Origin: a virus
DNA: 24,671 nucleotides
Virus record (IMG/VR): IMGVR_UViG_3300009052_000026
Coordinates: 1-24,671 of that record
Strand: one strand, 5' to 3'
Part shown: one piece after another, positions 12,587 through 19,145 of the stretch
Numbering within the stretch: the stretch's first letter is position 1
How the letters are laid out: each line of letters starts with the position of its first letter
Notes under the pieces: model-generated
What the model was told of the DNA's origin: nothing
Database searches by the model: none
The model's input: the letters and a program-made list of their open reading frames with translations, nothing else
Translations under genes and position numbers: made by a program

Positions 12587-12845
12587 TGAAGAATCATGGC
12601 ATCTCTCCAAGAGCGTACCTGTAACATTTATTTTAGCTATTTTATTACAGACGGTAGCTCTTGTATGGTATGTGTCTAGTTTAGATAATGCTATTGAAAA
12701 TAACACAAGAGATTTAATGAGGCAAGAAGGCCGATTAGACTCTTTAGAGACTATAGTCCAAACCCAAGCGTTAACTTTAGTACGTATGGATGAAAATATA
12801 AAAGCCATTAGGCTTATGATGGAAAAAGACCGACAGATTAGATAA
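12579..12845 (+). CDS. single-span membrane protein with coiled coil (holin/lysis candidate)
   Basis: 88 aa starting MNDEESWHLSKSVPVTFILA. A lone membrane span (residues 12-31) is followed by a long amphipathic helix with heptad character (LDNAIENNTRDLMRQEGRLDSLETIV and MDENIKAIRLMMEKD). This one-span-plus-coiled-coil layout, beginning SWHLSKSVPV, recurs in marine phages next to terminase genes and is often labelled holin or lysis-related; I infer that rather than see it. An open frame extends upstream to 12483, but that part overlaps the small terminase, so I start at 12579 with AAGGA immediately before (12575-12579 region), overlapping the previous stop by 8 bases. Confidence 0.68.
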   Translation: MNDEESWHLSKSVPVTFILAILLQTVALVWYVSSLDNAIENNTRDLMRQEGRLDSLETIVQTQALTLVRMDENIKAIRLMMEKDRQIR

Positions 12846-12888
12846 CAGATATATCCCTGATAGCAAAATTAACAGCTAGGGGAATACT

Positions 12889-13347
12889 ATGATAGATCCA
12901 ATTACTGCTATTGCTGGAGCCTCCGCTGCGTTTAACGCTATCAAAAAGGGCATTCAAGTAGGCAAAGATTTACAAGACATGGGTGGACAATTATCTCAAT
13001 GGGCTGGAGCTATGGCTGATATAGACTTTGCTCAGAGACAAAGCGATAACCCTCCTTGGTATAAAGCATTAGGTGGCGGTACTGAAGCTCAAGCCATGGA
13101 AATATTTGCTGCACAAAAGAAAAGAGATTCAATGCGTGCAGAATTAAAAGAGTTTATTTGTTTACTTTATGGGCCATCACATTGGGAAGAACTTCTAAGT
13201 ATTGAAGCAAAGATTCGTAAACAAAAAAAAGACCATGAATTTCGTAAGATGGAAATCAAGCAATCTATAATTGAGTGGAGCGCAGGTATATTTCTTTTAA
13301 TTCTCTTAGGAAGCTGTTTAGCAGGTTTCGTATGGCTAACGGTATAA
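12889..13347 (+). CDS. hypothetical protein with C-terminal membrane anchor, 152 aa
   Basis: The N-terminus is Ala/Gly-rich and weakly hydrophobic (MIDPITAIAGASAAFNAIKKG), followed by a long charged helical centre (residues 60-125, with QAMEIFAAQKKRDSMRAELKEFICLLYG and SIEAKIRKQKKDHEFRKME) and a C-terminal membrane span (about 131-150, SAGIFLLILLGSCLAGFVWL). AGGGGA five bases before the ATG supports the start. I do not know the family name; proteins with the same MxDPxTAxAxAsaAFNxxKKG beginning accompany marine-phage terminase genes. A lysis or virion-entry role is possible but unsupported. Confidence 0.78.
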   Translation: MIDPITAIAGASAAFNAIKKGIQVGKDLQDMGGQLSQWAGAMADIDFAQRQSDNPPWYKALGGGTEAQAMEIFAAQKKRDSMRAELKEFICLLYGPSHWEELLSIEAKIRKQKKDHEFRKMEIKQSIIEWSAGIFLLILLGSCLAGFVWLTV

Positions 13348-13511
13348 GATATATTAAGAAAAAATATCATTATACTTTTTATGATGATGATAATACGGTA
13401 ATAATTATAACTCAAAACAAACTAATAGGAGTGAAACATGCCACAAGGAAAAGGAACTTACGGCTCAAAGGTCGGTCGTCCGTCCAAAAAGAAAAAAGCA
13501 GTGACACCTAA
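13332..13511 (+). CDS. possible small basic protein overlapping next gene, 59 aa
   Basis: Begins MANGIRYIKKKYHYTFYDDDNTVIIITQNKLIG, a plausible beta-rich protein, but the last 24 codons overlap the basic protein at 13438 in another frame and have no character of their own. It overlaps the preceding gene by 16 bases. The ribosome site is weak: the only AGGAAG is about 18 bases off. It fills the 90 bases between two surer genes, so it is kept at low confidence. Confidence 0.38.
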   Translation: MANGIRYIKKKYHYTFYDDDNTVIIITQNKLIGVKHATRKRNLRLKGRSSVQKEKSSDT

Positions 13512-13554
13512 AAAAGATAAAATGTCTAAATTAAGAGCTATGAGGAAGAAATAA
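13438..13554 (+). CDS. small Lys-rich basic protein, 38 aa
   Basis: Begins MPQGKGTYGSKVGRPSKKKK and ends RAMRKK. The PxGKGTYGSxVGRPxKK beginning is common among tiny marine-phage proteins. With about a third of residues basic it probably contacts nucleic acid or an acidic virion protein; this is inferred. AGGAG at 13427-13431 supports the start. Its stop overlaps the ATG of an 11-codon frame. Confidence 0.68.
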   Translation: MPQGKGTYGSKVGRPSKKKKAVTPKKDKMSKLRAMRKK

Positions 13555-13589
13555 TGGCTTATAAGAAAAAGGGTGGTGGCAAGAAATAA
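13554..13589 (+). CDS. possible 11-residue Lys/Gly peptide
   Basis: Encodes MAYKKKGGGKK between two surer genes, with its ATG on the previous stop (TAATG) and its stop directly before the next ATG. The sequence resembles the C-terminal Lys/Gly tails of other small basic phage proteins, and GAGGAAG lies just upstream. It could be a micro-gene, a remnant, or a coupling device for the next gene. Confidence 0.35.
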   Translation: MAYKKKGGGKK

Positions 13590-13772
13590 ATGTGGACTCT
13601 AGTATTTATATGGCTATATAATGGCGAACCTGAAGTAAAGAAGGTTGGCGTATATCCTGACATGTATCAATGCTTTAAAGAGTTTGACAATCTATATCAC
13701 GCTATGCTACCAGAAGAAAGATATGGCATTAGGATGACTTGTATACAAGGAGACACTAATGGGAAGAGCTAA
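13590..13772 (+). CDS. small two-cysteine protein, paralogue family member 3
   Basis: 60 aa. MWTLVFIWLYNGEPEVKKVGVY is a hydrophobic strand and turn; a first cysteine follows (MYQCFKEF), then a helix (NLYHAMLPEERYG) and the second cysteine (RMTCIQGD), about 26 residues on. The beginning MWxLV[FW]xxL is shared with 8373-8552; the whole layout is shared with 9248-9448 as well. Such 'MWTLVFI' proteins are familiar in marine phages without known function. Its end overlaps the next gene by 14 bases. Confidence 0.72.
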   Translation: MWTLVFIWLYNGEPEVKKVGVYPDMYQCFKEFDNLYHAMLPEERYGIRMTCIQGDTNGKS

Positions 13773-14139
13773 TCCAAAGATTTGGGAGGCTGCTAAAAAG
13801 ACCGCTGTGTCTCGTATGGGTGGTCACTCAGCTAGAGCTATGCAGCTAGCAGCTAAGATATACAAAGAACGAGGCGGTAAATATACTGGCTCTAAAACTA
13901 AAGCGCAAAAGTCTATGACTAAGTGGACTAAGCAAGATTGGGGTACTAAAAGTGGCAAAAATAGCATCAGTGGTAAGAATGCTACTGGTGAGCGTTATCT
14001 GCCTAAAAGGGATCGTGAGAAACTTACCAAAGCACAGTATGCCGCCACAACAAGAAAAAAGCGAGCTGATCTTGCCAAAGGAAAGAAGACGTCTCAACAG
14101 CCCAAGAAGATCAAGAAAAAGTTAGGAAGGAAGAAGTAA
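13759..14139 (+). CDS. DUF5872-like basic protein, 126 aa
   Basis: Strongly basic, Lys-rich. The core (about residues 45-110) carries SMTKWTKQDWGTKSGK, ATGERYLPKRDREKL and AATTRKKRADLAKGK, a set of blocks I recognise from DUF5872, found in phage and large eukaryotic virus proteins, with no defined activity. The N-terminal half (NPKIWEAAKKTAVSRMGGHSARAMQLAAKIYKERGG) looks like a short helical DNA-binding or structural module. The size and charge suggest nucleic-acid association. AAGGAG at 13748-13753 supports the start; it overlaps its neighbours at both ends. Its place just before large terminase hints at a packaging or head role, unproven. Confidence 0.8.
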   Translation: MGRANPKIWEAAKKTAVSRMGGHSARAMQLAAKIYKERGGKYTGSKTKAQKSMTKWTKQDWGTKSGKNSISGKNATGERYLPKRDREKLTKAQYAATTRKKRADLAKGKKTSQQPKKIKKKLGRKK

Positions 14140-14387
14140 TGACTTTATTGTCTCATTTTCCTTTACCTAGTATGCCATTCAATACTCATGTCAATACTGT
14201 ATTTGAATCAGCAGATAAAGACAGGTCTGCTAGAAATAACGAGGAAGAAATCAGAGAACCTAATAGAATTACCCCTGATACTCCTGTAGAAGATTTAAAG
14301 TTAGTCAATCAGAGATATGCGTATAATCCAAACCCAAACAAACTACGAACACCGACAGGTCAAATCGTAGATTTTATAGTCGCTTAA
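14139..14387 (+). CDS. small hypothetical protein, 82 aa
   Basis: Soluble and unstructured-looking: MTLLSHFPLPSMPFNTHVNTVF is followed by an acidic stretch (KDRSARNNEEEIREPN) and a Tyr/Asn/Pro-rich end (NQRYAYNPNPNKLRTPTGQIVDFIV). No known domain is seen. AAGGAAG precedes the ATG, which overlaps the previous stop. It lies 9 bases before the large terminase gene; a link to packaging or head assembly is suggested by location only. Confidence 0.7.
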   Translation: MTLLSHFPLPSMPFNTHVNTVFESADKDRSARNNEEEIREPNRITPDTPVEDLKLVNQRYAYNPNPNKLRTPTGQIVDFIVA

Positions 14388-14396
14388 AGGCTTAGT

Positions 14397-15722
14397 ATGA
14401 TAAAGTTACATGAGAAACAGTCAGAAGTTATTAGAGATTTATTTGTTGAAGACAATTGTCGTTATGCAGTAGTTAATGCTAGCCGTGGCTTTGGTAAGTC
14501 TTATCTTGCAGCTACCGCCGCAATAATAGCAGTACAAGAACTGATGAATTTAGATGAGAGTGTGCCTAATAAAAATGTAGCACTCATTGCCCCCACTTAC
14601 AGCCAAGCAGTAGATATTTATTATCCGTTGATAGCTTGGCAATTAGGGATGGAAGACTTTGCAGATAAAGCGTCTAAAGCTGCAGGTCAGTTTTGGTTTC
14701 CTAATAATGTACAGCTTAAGCTATGGTCTTATGAGGCGTCTCAAAGGATGCGCGGTACAGGTCAATATTTTATAGTAGCTGATGAGGTCACTTCTTGGAA
14801 AGGCGCAGGGATGAATCTCAAGGAATCTTGGGAATCGATTATACAACCTTGTGTTGCTACTAGGTGGTCACCTATGAATGCTAAAAAGTTTAATGCCAAT
14901 TCTGGCAAAGCTTTGATAATTAGTACTCCTAGAGGTTATGATTATTTTTATGAAATGTACAATAGACAAGATTATGATAATGATTGGAAAAGTTATACTT
15001 ATACGTACAAAGACTCTCCCTTCCTAGATGAAGAAGAAATTGATCGAATTAAACTTACACTTGATCCTTTAAAGTTTTCCAGAGAATATACTGCAAGCTT
15101 CGAAGATTCTGGTAGCAATGTGTTCTACACATTTAACCGTAAGGATCATATTGACAAAGACCTGCCTAAATTTAATGATAATGAAGATGTACACGTAGCA
15201 ATTGACTTTAATGTTGGAATAATGGCTAGCGTTATTTTTGCTATTAGAGGTGGTCAAATACACATATTAGATGAAATGCAAGGTCATCCTGACACTGAAT
15301 CTTTAGCAAAAGCATTAATTGATAAATACCAAGGGCATAAGATAATTAGTTATCCAGACCCTTCAGGAAGAGCTAGAAAAACTTCCGCTGCTGTAGGTGT
15401 TACAGATTTTCGTATATTAGAAACACACAGAATAGCTACTAGAGCTCATAGTAAAGCACCTCCTATAATTGATAGTGTAGCTGCTGTAAACAAAAAGTTT
15501 AAAAATGCTAATGGTGATATTGATATGTTAATTCACCCTAAGTGTGTAAACACAGTTAAGTCGATTGAAAGAACTCAATGGTTAGAATCAAATCCTGATT
15601 CAGCTACAATAGATAAAAAAGAAGGAATAGAACACTGGACAGATGCTTTACGGTATGCTGTTGAATATCTATATCCAATCCGTTCAGGATCAAAGGTTAC
15701 AACAAGAGGTTTTGGATTTTAA
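14397..15722 (+). CDS. terL: terminase large subunit
   Basis: ATP-driven DNA packaging motor and nuclease that fills the procapsid and cuts the concatemer. The ATPase half has Walker A NASRGFGKSY (residues 27-36, K34), IAPTYSQAVDIYYP (64-77), Walker B YFIVADE (124-130, D129 and E130), and a coupling motif around IISTPRG (174-180). The RNase H-like nuclease half supplies the acidic triad D270 (VAIDFNVG), D321 (YPDPSGR) and D416 (HWTDALRYAVEYLYP). At 441 aa it is slightly shorter than typical T4- or T7-type large terminases (about 580-610) but has both complete domains. AAAGG at 14386-14390 precedes the ATG. Its neighbours are small basic proteins rather than portal, so the head genes are elsewhere. 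Confidence 0.96.
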   Translation: MIKLHEKQSEVIRDLFVEDNCRYAVVNASRGFGKSYLAATAAIIAVQELMNLDESVPNKNVALIAPTYSQAVDIYYPLIAWQLGMEDFADKASKAAGQFWFPNNVQLKLWSYEASQRMRGTGQYFIVADEVTSWKGAGMNLKESWESIIQPCVATRWSPMNAKKFNANSGKALIISTPRGYDYFYEMYNRQDYDNDWKSYTYTYKDSPFLDEEEIDRIKLTLDPLKFSREYTASFEDSGSNVFYTFNRKDHIDKDLPKFNDNEDVHVAIDFNVGIMASVIFAIRGGQIHILDEMQGHPDTESLAKALIDKYQGHKIISYPDPSGRARKTSAAVGVTDFRILETHRIATRAHSKAPPIIDSVAAVNKKFKNANGDIDMLIHPKCVNTVKSIERTQWLESNPDSATIDKKEGIEHWTDALRYAVEYLYPIRSGSKVTTRGFGF

Positions 15723-15723
15723 A

Positions 15724-16230
15724 ATGAAAAAATTATTTACAAATAAATTCGCTAAGATGGCCAAAAAAAGAACAGCTAAACAAAAAACTGCTCTTAAGAA
15801 AGCTCAAAAAGCTTCCGCAATGGCTAGAAAGAAAAAAGGTGGTTTTCTTGACAATCTCGCACGAGATCGCAACATTGCTAGAGCCGATATTAAAGTTGCA
15901 AGTTTGCAAAGAAAAATAGCTAAAAAGAAAAGAAAAACTAATAAGAGAGCTGCTGCACAATTTAAAGCTGCAGATAAGAGACTAGAAGAAGCCTCAACTC
16001 GATTTATGAAGTCTGGTAGTGATCTTGCTACTAGAAATATGTTGATTGGTGGTTTTACAAGTGCTGCACTATCTGCTCCTTCTACAAAAAGAGCAATGGG
16101 GAAAGCAAGTAAAGCAGTCTACAAGACTTCTAAAGCAACTGCAAAGGCGGCTTCTGCAGCTGGAGGTGTTACTTCTGATATTCTTAAAGCACAAATGACA
16201 GCAGCTTATAAGGTCGCTACATATTTATAA
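15724..16230 (+). CDS. Lys/Ala-rich basic protein, 168 aa
   Basis: Extremely basic N-terminal two thirds (AKKRTAKQKTALKKAQKASAMARKKKGG, then KIAKKKRKTNKRAAAQFKAADKR), resembling low-complexity Lys/Ala helices of histone-like proteins. The end is Ala/Ser/Thr-rich (SKATAKAASAAGG). I start at the ATG at 15724, one base after the large terminase stop; an open frame upstream to 15643 is within the terminase. No family is known. It could be an internal DNA-binding virion protein, or scaffold-related, but this rests on composition alone. It is the first gene of the structural block. Confidence 0.72.
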   Translation: MKKLFTNKFAKMAKKRTAKQKTALKKAQKASAMARKKKGGFLDNLARDRNIARADIKVASLQRKIAKKKRKTNKRAAAQFKAADKRLEEASTRFMKSGSDLATRNMLIGGFTSAALSAPSTKRAMGKASKAVYKTSKATAKAASAAGGVTSDILKAQMTAAYKVATYL

Positions 16231-16241
16231 AGGAAATAAAA

Positions 16242-16868
16242 ATGGCTAGAAGTCGTATTCTTGCACCTGACACTAATGACATTATTAGTGATTCTGGTGG
16301 TGTGCTATTTTCCCTAGTTAGAGGAGAACAGCTTGAATTTCCTGTTACTTTAAATTTTGTGGACGATGCTACCGCTAATACGGGTTATGATTTTGAAGCA
16401 GTAGTAGTAGAGGCTGCTAATAATACAAGTCATACAGGTAAAATTGTAGGTGAAGACTATGACAGGCCAACATCCATTGAACCTAGTGGTGTACAAAACA
16501 CATTAGTAGTAAGAGTTCCTACTTATAGAGGAACATGGCAAGACGTTCAAGCTTACAACAGAGAAGAAATAGTATTACACAATACAGTGTATTATAGATT
16601 AACAGAAGGTGCAGGTAGAGTTAACTCAACAACTCCCGATCAAGATCCTCTTTGGGTAGTAACATTATTAAATAAGATTTATGTTCAATTTCCAGACACT
16701 CTTGCAAGCAATTACGCTGTACAACCAACAGTAAAATCTCCTATCTATGGCTTCTTTGAATTAAGAGTAACAGAACCAACAGATTCTATTTATAGTAGAA
16801 CATGGAAACCAATTAGAGGTATGGTTGAATTTTTATTTAGCCCAACAGATATAGTACCTGACGTTTAA
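16242..16868 (+). CDS. probable virion structural protein, 208 aa
   Basis: Soluble and beta-rich, beginning MARSRILAPDTNDIISDSGG, with repeated strand-and-turn sequence (LEFPVTLNFVDDATA, FEAVVVEAANN, NTLVVRVPTYRG) and ending TWKPIRGMVEFLFSPTDIVPDV. No enzymatic motif. The style and the place beside fibre genes point to a tail or baseplate-associated structural protein; I do not recognise the exact family. AAAGGA precedes the ATG. Its last codons overlap promoter-like copy 4. Confidence 0.75.
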   Translation: MARSRILAPDTNDIISDSGGVLFSLVRGEQLEFPVTLNFVDDATANTGYDFEAVVVEAANNTSHTGKIVGEDYDRPTSIEPSGVQNTLVVRVPTYRGTWQDVQAYNREEIVLHNTVYYRLTEGAGRVNSTTPDQDPLWVVTLLNKIYVQFPDTLASNYAVQPTVKSPIYGFFELRVTEPTDSIYSRTWKPIRGMVEFLFSPTDIVPDV

Positions 16869-16873
16869 GAAGG
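16853..16873 (+). promoter_or_regulatory. candidate phage RNA polymerase promoter, copy 4
   Basis: Shares 17 bases exactly with copy 3 (TACCTGACGTTTAAGAA); the inferred start G16869 follows the stop codon of the preceding gene by one base. AAGGAA at 16871 and the ATG at 16883 follow directly. It would boost late structural and fibre gene expression. Its core matches SP6-type TGACACTATAGAAGA at TGAC and AGAAG. Confidence 0.55.
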
Positions 16874-16882
16874 AACGCTATT

Positions 16883-17887
16883 ATGGCTGACAAAAAGACT
16901 ACTTTTACAATTACATCACAAGATGTTTTAGGAAATAAACCTGTAAAACAAGAAATTACAACTAATGTAAATACTCCTACAGTTACAGTAGATAGGTCTG
17001 AACAAGATATAGCTTCTAAAACAGATAATATTATTTTAGAAGTAGACTTATCGGGTTTAGGTGAAAGTAGACAGCCAGATAGAACAAAGTTTATATTTCA
17101 ACCAGATACTTATACTGTACCTGATTTTAGAATATCTTCAGTAGATAAAGCTAGTTTTGATATTTCTAGTGCTAAAGACTTAGTACAAAATATTAGTAAT
17201 CTTGGGAAGTTTGAAATATTACAAACTCCTGAAAAAGTAGAAATAGTAACAGGCAAAAACTTTTTTGATGAAGTTGATCTTACAGAATTTGTAAAACAAA
17301 CTATTGGAAAGATTGCTTTAGATACTTCTACTACTACAGAAATAGATGAAAAATTAATAGAGCCAGATAAGTTTGACGAAGTTGCAACTCCTGAGTTAGT
17401 AGAAAAGGTTTTATTTAAGTCTATATTTGATACTATAGGCGTAACAGATGACTTCTATGGCAGTGCAGACCCTGATGATGATCAGACAGCACACATTAGA
17501 GACGTTAATTTTGACACTAGTGGCATAACTGATTTTAGTTACAGAAATATATTTAAATCAATAGTTGATACCGTTAAAACGGTAGAAGACTTTGAAGCCG
17601 AAGACGGTACAACAAAAGATTTCGCTTCTATATTAGATATATTTGCAGCGCACATGTCAAGACCTAGAGAAGATACATCTTCAACAATCGACTTTGCAGT
17701 ATTTAATACCAACTTAGGAAAACAAGACACTGCAACTACAAACGATATTCTTTCAACCGTGATCACATTCTTTAGAGATTATGTAGATACTGCTACTGCT
17801 GCAGATAGTGGCAGATTAAATTTACATAACTATGTAGCTGAAGAATATATGTTGGAAGATTACACTGGTACAAATTCATATTTTTAA
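16883..17887 (+). CDS. large acidic structural protein, 334 aa
   Basis: Acidic, Asp/Thr-rich and of low complexity. The first half has beta-like spans (TFTITSQDVLGNKP, NIILEVDLSGLG). From about residue 130 it holds loosely repeating units of the kind F-x-x-[IV]-[FV]-D-T-[IV]-x-x-T-x-D-F (e.g. LFKSIFDTIGVTDDF, IFKSIVDTVKTVEDF), likely a fibrous or beta-prism-like repeat structure. No known enzyme domain. AAGGAA precedes the ATG, right after promoter copy 4. The repeats and the position suggest a tail-associated or fibre-connector virion protein. Family unknown. Confidence 0.78.
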   Translation: MADKKTTFTITSQDVLGNKPVKQEITTNVNTPTVTVDRSEQDIASKTDNIILEVDLSGLGESRQPDRTKFIFQPDTYTVPDFRISSVDKASFDISSAKDLVQNISNLGKFEILQTPEKVEIVTGKNFFDEVDLTEFVKQTIGKIALDTSTTTEIDEKLIEPDKFDEVATPELVEKVLFKSIFDTIGVTDDFYGSADPDDDQTAHIRDVNFDTSGITDFSYRNIFKSIVDTVKTVEDFEAEDGTTKDFASILDIFAAHMSRPREDTSSTIDFAVFNTNLGKQDTATTNDILSTVITFFRDYVDTATAADSGRLNLHNYVAEEYMLEDYTGTNSYF

Positions 17888-17899
17888 AGGATCCTTAAT

Positions 17900-18355
17900 A
17901 TGATTAATGATAAACTAGCGATGAAAGGCAATGTTAAATTTGTCCTTTCGTCTCCTGATAAAAAAGATCAGGTAATAGAAATTAAAAACTTAGTCGTTGA
18001 TACAGGCTTAGCTTACATTGCAAGCCGTATGAAAGACACAACCGATGCTGTAATGACGCACATGGCAATTGGGGCAGGAACCACTGCTGCTGCAGGTGCA
18101 GACACAGCATTAGGTAGTGAGCTAGCTCGCGTAGCTCTTACATCAACAACAATTGTTACTACAACAGTGGCAGATGACGCAATTCAATATGTTGCTACCT
18201 TCCTTCCTGGAACAGGGACAGGCGCAGTAACCGAAGCAGGTACATTTAACGATGCAACTGCAGGTACTATGCTTTGCCGTACAGTATTTCCTGTGATTAA
18301 CAAAGGTCAGTATGATACTTTGACAGTTACTTGGAAAATTACTATTGAACCATAA
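17900..18355 (+). CDS. structural protein, 151 aa
   Basis: Begins MINDKLAMKGNVKFVLSSPD, with VDTGLAYIASRM and an extended Thr/Ala-rich region (GAGTTAAAGADTALGSELARVALTSTT), then a beta-rich end (YDTLTVTWKITIEP). The NLVVDTGL-x-x-IASRM...MAIGxGTTxxxxxDTxLxxE pattern is recurrent in tail and fibre-associated proteins of many marine phages, to my recollection. There are no enzymatic residues. AAAGGA supports the start; the gene lies within the fibre module. The precise part in the virion cannot be read. Confidence 0.8.
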   Translation: MINDKLAMKGNVKFVLSSPDKKDQVIEIKNLVVDTGLAYIASRMKDTTDAVMTHMAIGAGTTAAAGADTALGSELARVALTSTTIVTTTVADDAIQYVATFLPGTGTGAVTEAGTFNDATAGTMLCRTVFPVINKGQYDTLTVTWKITIEP

Positions 18356-18367
18356 TAGGAGGTTATT

Positions 18368-18544
18368 ATGACAGCTAGTCTTACATTAAGACAAGAAGGT
18401 AGTAGCCCCAAGGGAACTCCTCTTACTAATAAAGAGCTTGATGATAACTTTATTAATTTAAATACAGAATTGACAGCTGTAGACAACAGCATTGTTCCTA
18501 CAGCACAAGCTGAAGCTCTTATTCTAGCAATAGCGTTAGGATAG
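18368..18544 (+). CDS. small fibre-associated protein, 58 aa
   Basis: Begins MTASLTLRQEGSSPKGTPLT and continues NKELDDNFINLNTEL. The GTPLTNKELDDNFINL sequence is a common module at the start of tail fibre proteins in marine phages, here as a separate small gene, followed by a helical end. AGGAGG (18357-18362) is the strongest ribosome site in the window, and the ATG is well spaced. It could be a fibre-attachment adaptor or the remnant of a longer fibre. Confidence 0.75.
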   Translation: MTASLTLRQEGSSPKGTPLTNKELDDNFINLNTELTAVDNSIVPTAQAEALILAIALG

Positions 18545-18548
18545 TGCC

Positions 18549-18884
18549 ATGTCAAGTTTTATTAATAGAGTAAGCAAAAACGTAGCTCATACTCCGCAAC
18601 TTCTTTATACGACACCTGCAAATAGTAAATCCATTTTAATTGGTGCTAATATTGCCAATTTAACAGGTGCAACAATTGCCTTTCACATTTATATCACTAA
18701 AAGCGGAGTTGATTATTATATTGCAAAAGACCTTCGAATAGACGCTGGTGAGCATATTGAAATAATGAAAGGTAATAAGTTGGTGTTAGACAACAATGAC
18801 ACAATTACTGTTGCTGCTGTTATTTCTCAAGCTCAAACAACAGGGGTGGATGTGATATTATCAATTCTTAGCGAGGTAACATAA
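18549..18884 (+). CDS. beta-rich structural protein, 111 aa
   Basis: Compact and all-beta, beginning MSSFINRVSKNVAHTPQLLY, then strands (KSILIGANIANLTGATIAFHIYIT, YIAKDLRIDAGEHIEIMKGNKLVLDNNDTITVAAVIS). The VLxxGDxIxVxA-like end is typical of small virion jelly-roll or decoration/tail-tip proteins seen beside marine-phage fibre genes. AGGA precedes the ATG. It overlaps the next gene by one base (TAATG). No exact family claimed. Confidence 0.78.
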   Translation: MSSFINRVSKNVAHTPQLLYTTPANSKSILIGANIANLTGATIAFHIYITKSGVDYYIAKDLRIDAGEHIEIMKGNKLVLDNNDTITVAAVISQAQTTGVDVILSILSEVT

Positions 18885-19132
18885 TGGCTAAAGTAGGTGG
18901 ATTTTATGAAGGCTCTGCTCTTTCAGATAAAACTTTTTATGGTTTTCATTTGAATGATCAAGGAGACTGCACAATAGATATTATAAATGATGGAACAACA
19001 GTTGTTAAAATTCCAGATCAAGATACTGAAATCTTAGACCCTGAAGCTTATAAGCATTGGTTCTGGAGTTCAGATAATATTGATTTTGAGTTTGATAATA
19101 GTAATGGTCATTTAATAATGAAAATGCTTTAA
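18884..19132 (+). CDS. small structural-type protein, 82 aa
   Basis: Beta-rich acidic protein beginning MAKVGGFYEGSALSDKTFYG, with a Trp/Asp-rich end (HWFWSSDNIDFEFDNSNGHL). GAGGTAA precedes the ATG, which overlaps the previous stop. It probably contributes to the fibre or tail tip, by location. No family recognised. Confidence 0.72.
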   Translation: MAKVGGFYEGSALSDKTFYGFHLNDQGDCTIDIINDGTTVVKIPDQDTEILDPEAYKHWFWSSDNIDFEFDNSNGHLIMKML

Positions 19133-19145
19133 AGAAAGTGGAAAT

